This document shows positions 62,168 through 64,000 of a stretch of 64,000 bases of DNA, piece after piece. Source of the DNA: Galbibacter pacificus (lineage in GTDB: Bacteria; Bacteroidota; Bacteroidia; Flavobacteriales; Flavobacteriaceae); the NCBI RefSeq assembly GCF_029603155.1, contig NZ_JAPMUA010000003.1, positions 310,001 to 374,000 on the forward strand. The letters are read 5' to 3'. Every line of letters begins with the position of its first letter. Within the stretch, counting starts at the first letter, position 1. Both the position numbers and the translations under genes were made by a program. Under the pieces are notes generated by a model that was not told where the DNA came from, did no database searches, and saw only the letters and a program-made list of their open reading frames with translations.

Positions 62168-62572
62168 ATGAAGAGGGTTATTGTGCTTTTGTTGGTTTTT
62201 GTATTGCTTGTTTCCTGCAAGGAGGATGTTGTGGACAAGCCTGAAAACCTGATTTCAAAAAAAACAATGGTGGATATTTATTATGATATTGCCATTTTAA
62301 ATGCCGCAAAATCCAGTGCCGTAAACAAACTGGAAGAAAACGACATCGATCCTATTGAATATCTATATAAGAAATATGATATAGACAGCACCCTTTTGGC
62401 GCAAAGCAGCGTTTATTATACATCGAACCCTGCCCTACAGTTGGAAATGTTTACAGAAGTTGAAGAGCGGTTGCAAAAATTAAAAGACACAATAGACGGA
62501 AAATTGAAAAAGAAGCAGGAAAAAAACGTAAAAAAGCAACAGCCGGTCAAAAAGCCAGGTGCTAAAAAGTAA
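62168..62572 (+). CDS. DUF4296 lipoprotein
   Basis: 134 residues. Lipoprotein signal MKRVIVLLLVFVLLVSC (Cys17), a helical domain with MVDIYYDIAILNAAKSSAVNKL (about 35-58), and a Lys-rich tail (from about residue 112). Family restricted to Bacteroidota, function unknown. It overlaps the convergent epimerase gene by 11 nt. Confidence 0.9.
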   Translation: MKRVIVLLLVFVLLVSCKEDVVDKPENLISKKTMVDIYYDIAILNAAKSSAVNKLEENDIDPIEYLYKKYDIDSTLLAQSSVYYTSNPALQLEMFTEVEERLQKLKDTIDGKLKKKQEKNVKKQQPVKKPGAKK

Positions 62573-63557
62573 GCTTTTTGGCAATTCGCTGTATGGTTGT
62601 TTCCAACGGGGTAAATTGTAGGTTAAGTTTTTTCTTTGCTTTATCGTTACTGTATAATGTTTGCGATAGCAGTGCATGTGCAGCATTACGGGTTAATTTG
62701 CGCTTTCTCCCGGGAAAAAAGCTCAAAAACCAGTCCAGTCGCCAAAAAAGTGCAAGCTGCCATGGTTTTATTTTTTTATGTGGAGGCTTTTTGTTTAGGG
62801 CGAGCGCTATTTTCAACAGGACGTCTTGGTAAGTTGCATTTTCTCCAACAAGGATAAAACGCTCGTTGCAAATAGGAGTATCCATGCCAGATACCAAAGC
62901 TTCAACAACATTTTTCACATCTACAAAGCCAGTGCCGCCAGGCGGATAAAAAGAAAGGCCTTTTTGTACTTTTTTAAAAAAACCACTGCTTGGGGCTTCT
63001 TGAAAACCTTCGCCAAACACAACGCCCGGATTTAATATTACAGTAGGCAAGCCTTCTTGTGTGCCGCGCCATGCCTGCATTTCGGCACCGTATTTGGTAA
63101 TGGCGTATACATTATTTTCGGCTTCGGGGTTCCAGTATACATCTTCATCAACGGTTTTATTGTCAATTTTATTCCCCAAAGTTGCAATGGAGCTTAGGTA
63201 GCAAAGCTTATGCACGTTATGGGCTATGCAAAGGTTTACCATATTGGAGGTTCCTTCAATATTGGTTTTCCGTAATAAATGATAATCCTTTGGGTCAAAA
63301 GAAATAAGCCCTGCACAATGATATACTTTTTCAATTCCTATGAAGGCATTTTGCAAAGCGGGAATATCGGTAATATCGGCTTCAACCCATTCTATTTTTT
63401 CAAAACGGCGTATGGCACCTTCCTTGTTAAAAAAGGTTTTAACGGCATCTATTTTTGTCTTATTTCGATAAATTGCACGAATCCCATCTTCCTTTAGGGA
63501 AAGTTCCAAGAGCAAATGGGCTCCTATAAGTCCTGTGCCACCGGTTACTAATATCAT
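62562..63557 (-). CDS. NAD-dependent epimerase/dehydratase family protein
   Basis: 331 residues from the ATG at 63557 (MILVTGGTGLIGAHLLLEL). Extended short-chain dehydrogenase fold: TGGTGLIG for NAD, YCLSSIATLG-like as CYLSSIATLG, and the YxxxK pair as YAITKYGAE at about residue 155-163. Acts on a nucleotide sugar, dihydroflavonol-like or steroid-like substrate; unspecified. The last 11 nt overlap the DUF4296 gene on the other strand. Confidence 0.9.
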   Translation of the reverse strand: MILVTGGTGLIGAHLLLELSLKEDGIRAIYRNKTKIDAVKTFFNKEGAIRRFEKIEWVEADITDIPALQNAFIGIEKVYHCAGLISFDPKDYHLLRKTNIEGTSNMVNLCIAHNVHKLCYLSSIATLGNKIDNKTVDEDVYWNPEAENNVYAITKYGAEMQAWRGTQEGLPTVILNPGVVFGEGFQEAPSSGFFKKVQKGLSFYPPGGTGFVDVKNVVEALVSGMDTPICNERFILVGENATYQDVLLKIALALNKKPPHKKIKPWQLALFWRLDWFLSFFPGRKRKLTRNAAHALLSQTLYSNDKAKKKLNLQFTPLETTIQRIAKKLTF

Positions 63558-63685
63558 ACAGCTAAAATACAATTATCGGCATAAACATGAAGCATGCAAC
63601 TTAAATTATAGAAAACATAGATTATGGAATAATGGATTAATGTCGCTTTAACAGCAAATAACTTTACCACATAACAACATTGTTT

Positions 63686-63693
63686 TATCTTTG
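63686..63693 (+). promoter_or_regulatory. -7 box of tyrS
   Basis: TATCTTTG, perfect TAnnTTTG match, 23 nt before the ATG at 63717. No clear -33 TTG. Confidence 0.5.
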
Positions 63694-63716
63694 CGCCTGT
63701 TAAAAATAGTATTGAA

Positions 63717-64000
63717 ATGACCGTAAATCTGGTAGAAGAATTAAAATGGAGGGGCATGGTGCACGATATTATGCCCGGAACCGAAGAACAACTCAACAAA
63801 GAAATGACCACTGCGTATATTGGGTTCGACCCAACGTCGGATTCTTTGCATATTGGTAGCTTGGTGCCCATTATTTTATTGTGTCATTTGTACAAAGCCG
63901 GGCACAGGCCCATTGCTTTGATAGGAGGTGCTACCGGTATGATTGGGGACCCTTCGGGCAAGTCGGATGAGCGTAATTTATTGGACGAGGCCACGCTGGC
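63717..64000 (+). CDS. tyrS: Tyrosyl-tRNA synthetase, N-terminal part
   Basis: The first 94 codons, cut by the right window edge. MTVNLVEELKWRGMVHDIMPGTEEQL, then YIGFDPTSDSLHIGSLVPI with the HIGH motif at residues 45-48, and ALIGGATGMIGDPSGKSDERNLL. This is the class I Rossmann start of bacterial TyrRS. Charging of tRNA-Tyr with tyrosine. Confidence 0.94.
   Translation, partial: MTVNLVEELKWRGMVHDIMPGTEEQLNKEMTTAYIGFDPTSDSLHIGSLVPIILLCHLYKAGHRPIALIGGATGMIGDPSGKSDERNLLDEATL

Noticed and set aside
1..64000. CRISPR array, tRNA genes, prophage or insertion sequence
   Set aside because: No regularly spaced repeats, cloverleaf-like sequences with typical T-arm, integrase or transposase genes were found by reading both strands.

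Overview
The window reads as ordinary chromosome of a member of the Bacteroidota, most likely a flavobacterium (family Flavobacteriaceae). Support: AT-rich sequence; promoters of the Bacteroidota type with a -7 box TAnnTTTG (upstream of the TetR gene, tyrS, pckA, leuS, acpP and the DtxR gene); a SusC/SusD pair controlled by an ECF sigma factor and a FecR-type anti-sigma factor; families largely confined to this phylum (DUF4271, DUF4296, IPExxxVDY); and the gene order purN / acpP-fabF-rnc-IPExxxVDY-pyk. No tRNA, rRNA, CRISPR array, prophage or insertion sequence was seen.

Layout. 1-3.6 kb: end of a DUF4440-like gene, then a leftward metal-homeostasis operon (DtxR/MntR-type regulator, Nramp transporter fused to a universal-stress domain, GufA-type ZIP transporter). 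It shares a palindrome-rich control region with a rightward TonB-dependent receptor (3.7-5.9 kb). 6-8 kb: an exported protein of unknown function and a polyprenyl diphosphate synthase. 8-14.8 kb: a TetR-TolC-adaptor-RND pump operon with an inverted repeat over its promoter. 14.8-17.5 kb: a PA0069-type radical SAM protein and an exported Gfo/Idh/MocA oxidoreductase. 17.5-17.95 kb: two tandem copies of a probable ~71-nt small RNA. 17.9-27 kb: housekeeping genes, namely purF, a PfkB kinase, a START-domain protein, rnhA and purN leftward, and acpP, fabF, rnc, an IPExxxVDY protein and pyk rightward.

27-44.3 kb is the accessory part: divergent sigma factor and FecR, SusC and SusD, two DUF1080 (3-keto-glycoside hydrolase-like) lipoproteins, two sugar isomerase/epimerases, two Gfo/Idh oxidoreductases, a nucleoside:H+ symporter-type MFS permease, a GMC oxidoreductase and its gluconate-dehydrogenase-subunit-3-like partner. 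Together these look like an oxidative (3-keto) glycoside utilisation locus: uptake by SusCD, oxidation of the sugar ring by the GMC enzyme, cleavage of the keto-glycoside by the DUF1080 proteins, and rearrangement or reduction by the isomerase and Gfo/Idh enzymes. No classical glycoside hydrolase is present.

44.5-64 kb: a processive family 2 glycosyltransferase, leuS, ald, a membrane zinc peptidase, an Lrp/AsnC regulator, a phytase-esterase-like lipoprotein, a saccharopine dehydrogenase-like enzyme, DUF423, pckA, a GT39-DUF4271-hemD operon, a dolichol-phosphate-mannose-synthase-like gene with dihydroorotase and DUF4296, an NAD-dependent epimerase, and the start of tyrS. The most unusual sequence here is leuS, which appears to carry three in-frame insertions made of repeat-like DNA.
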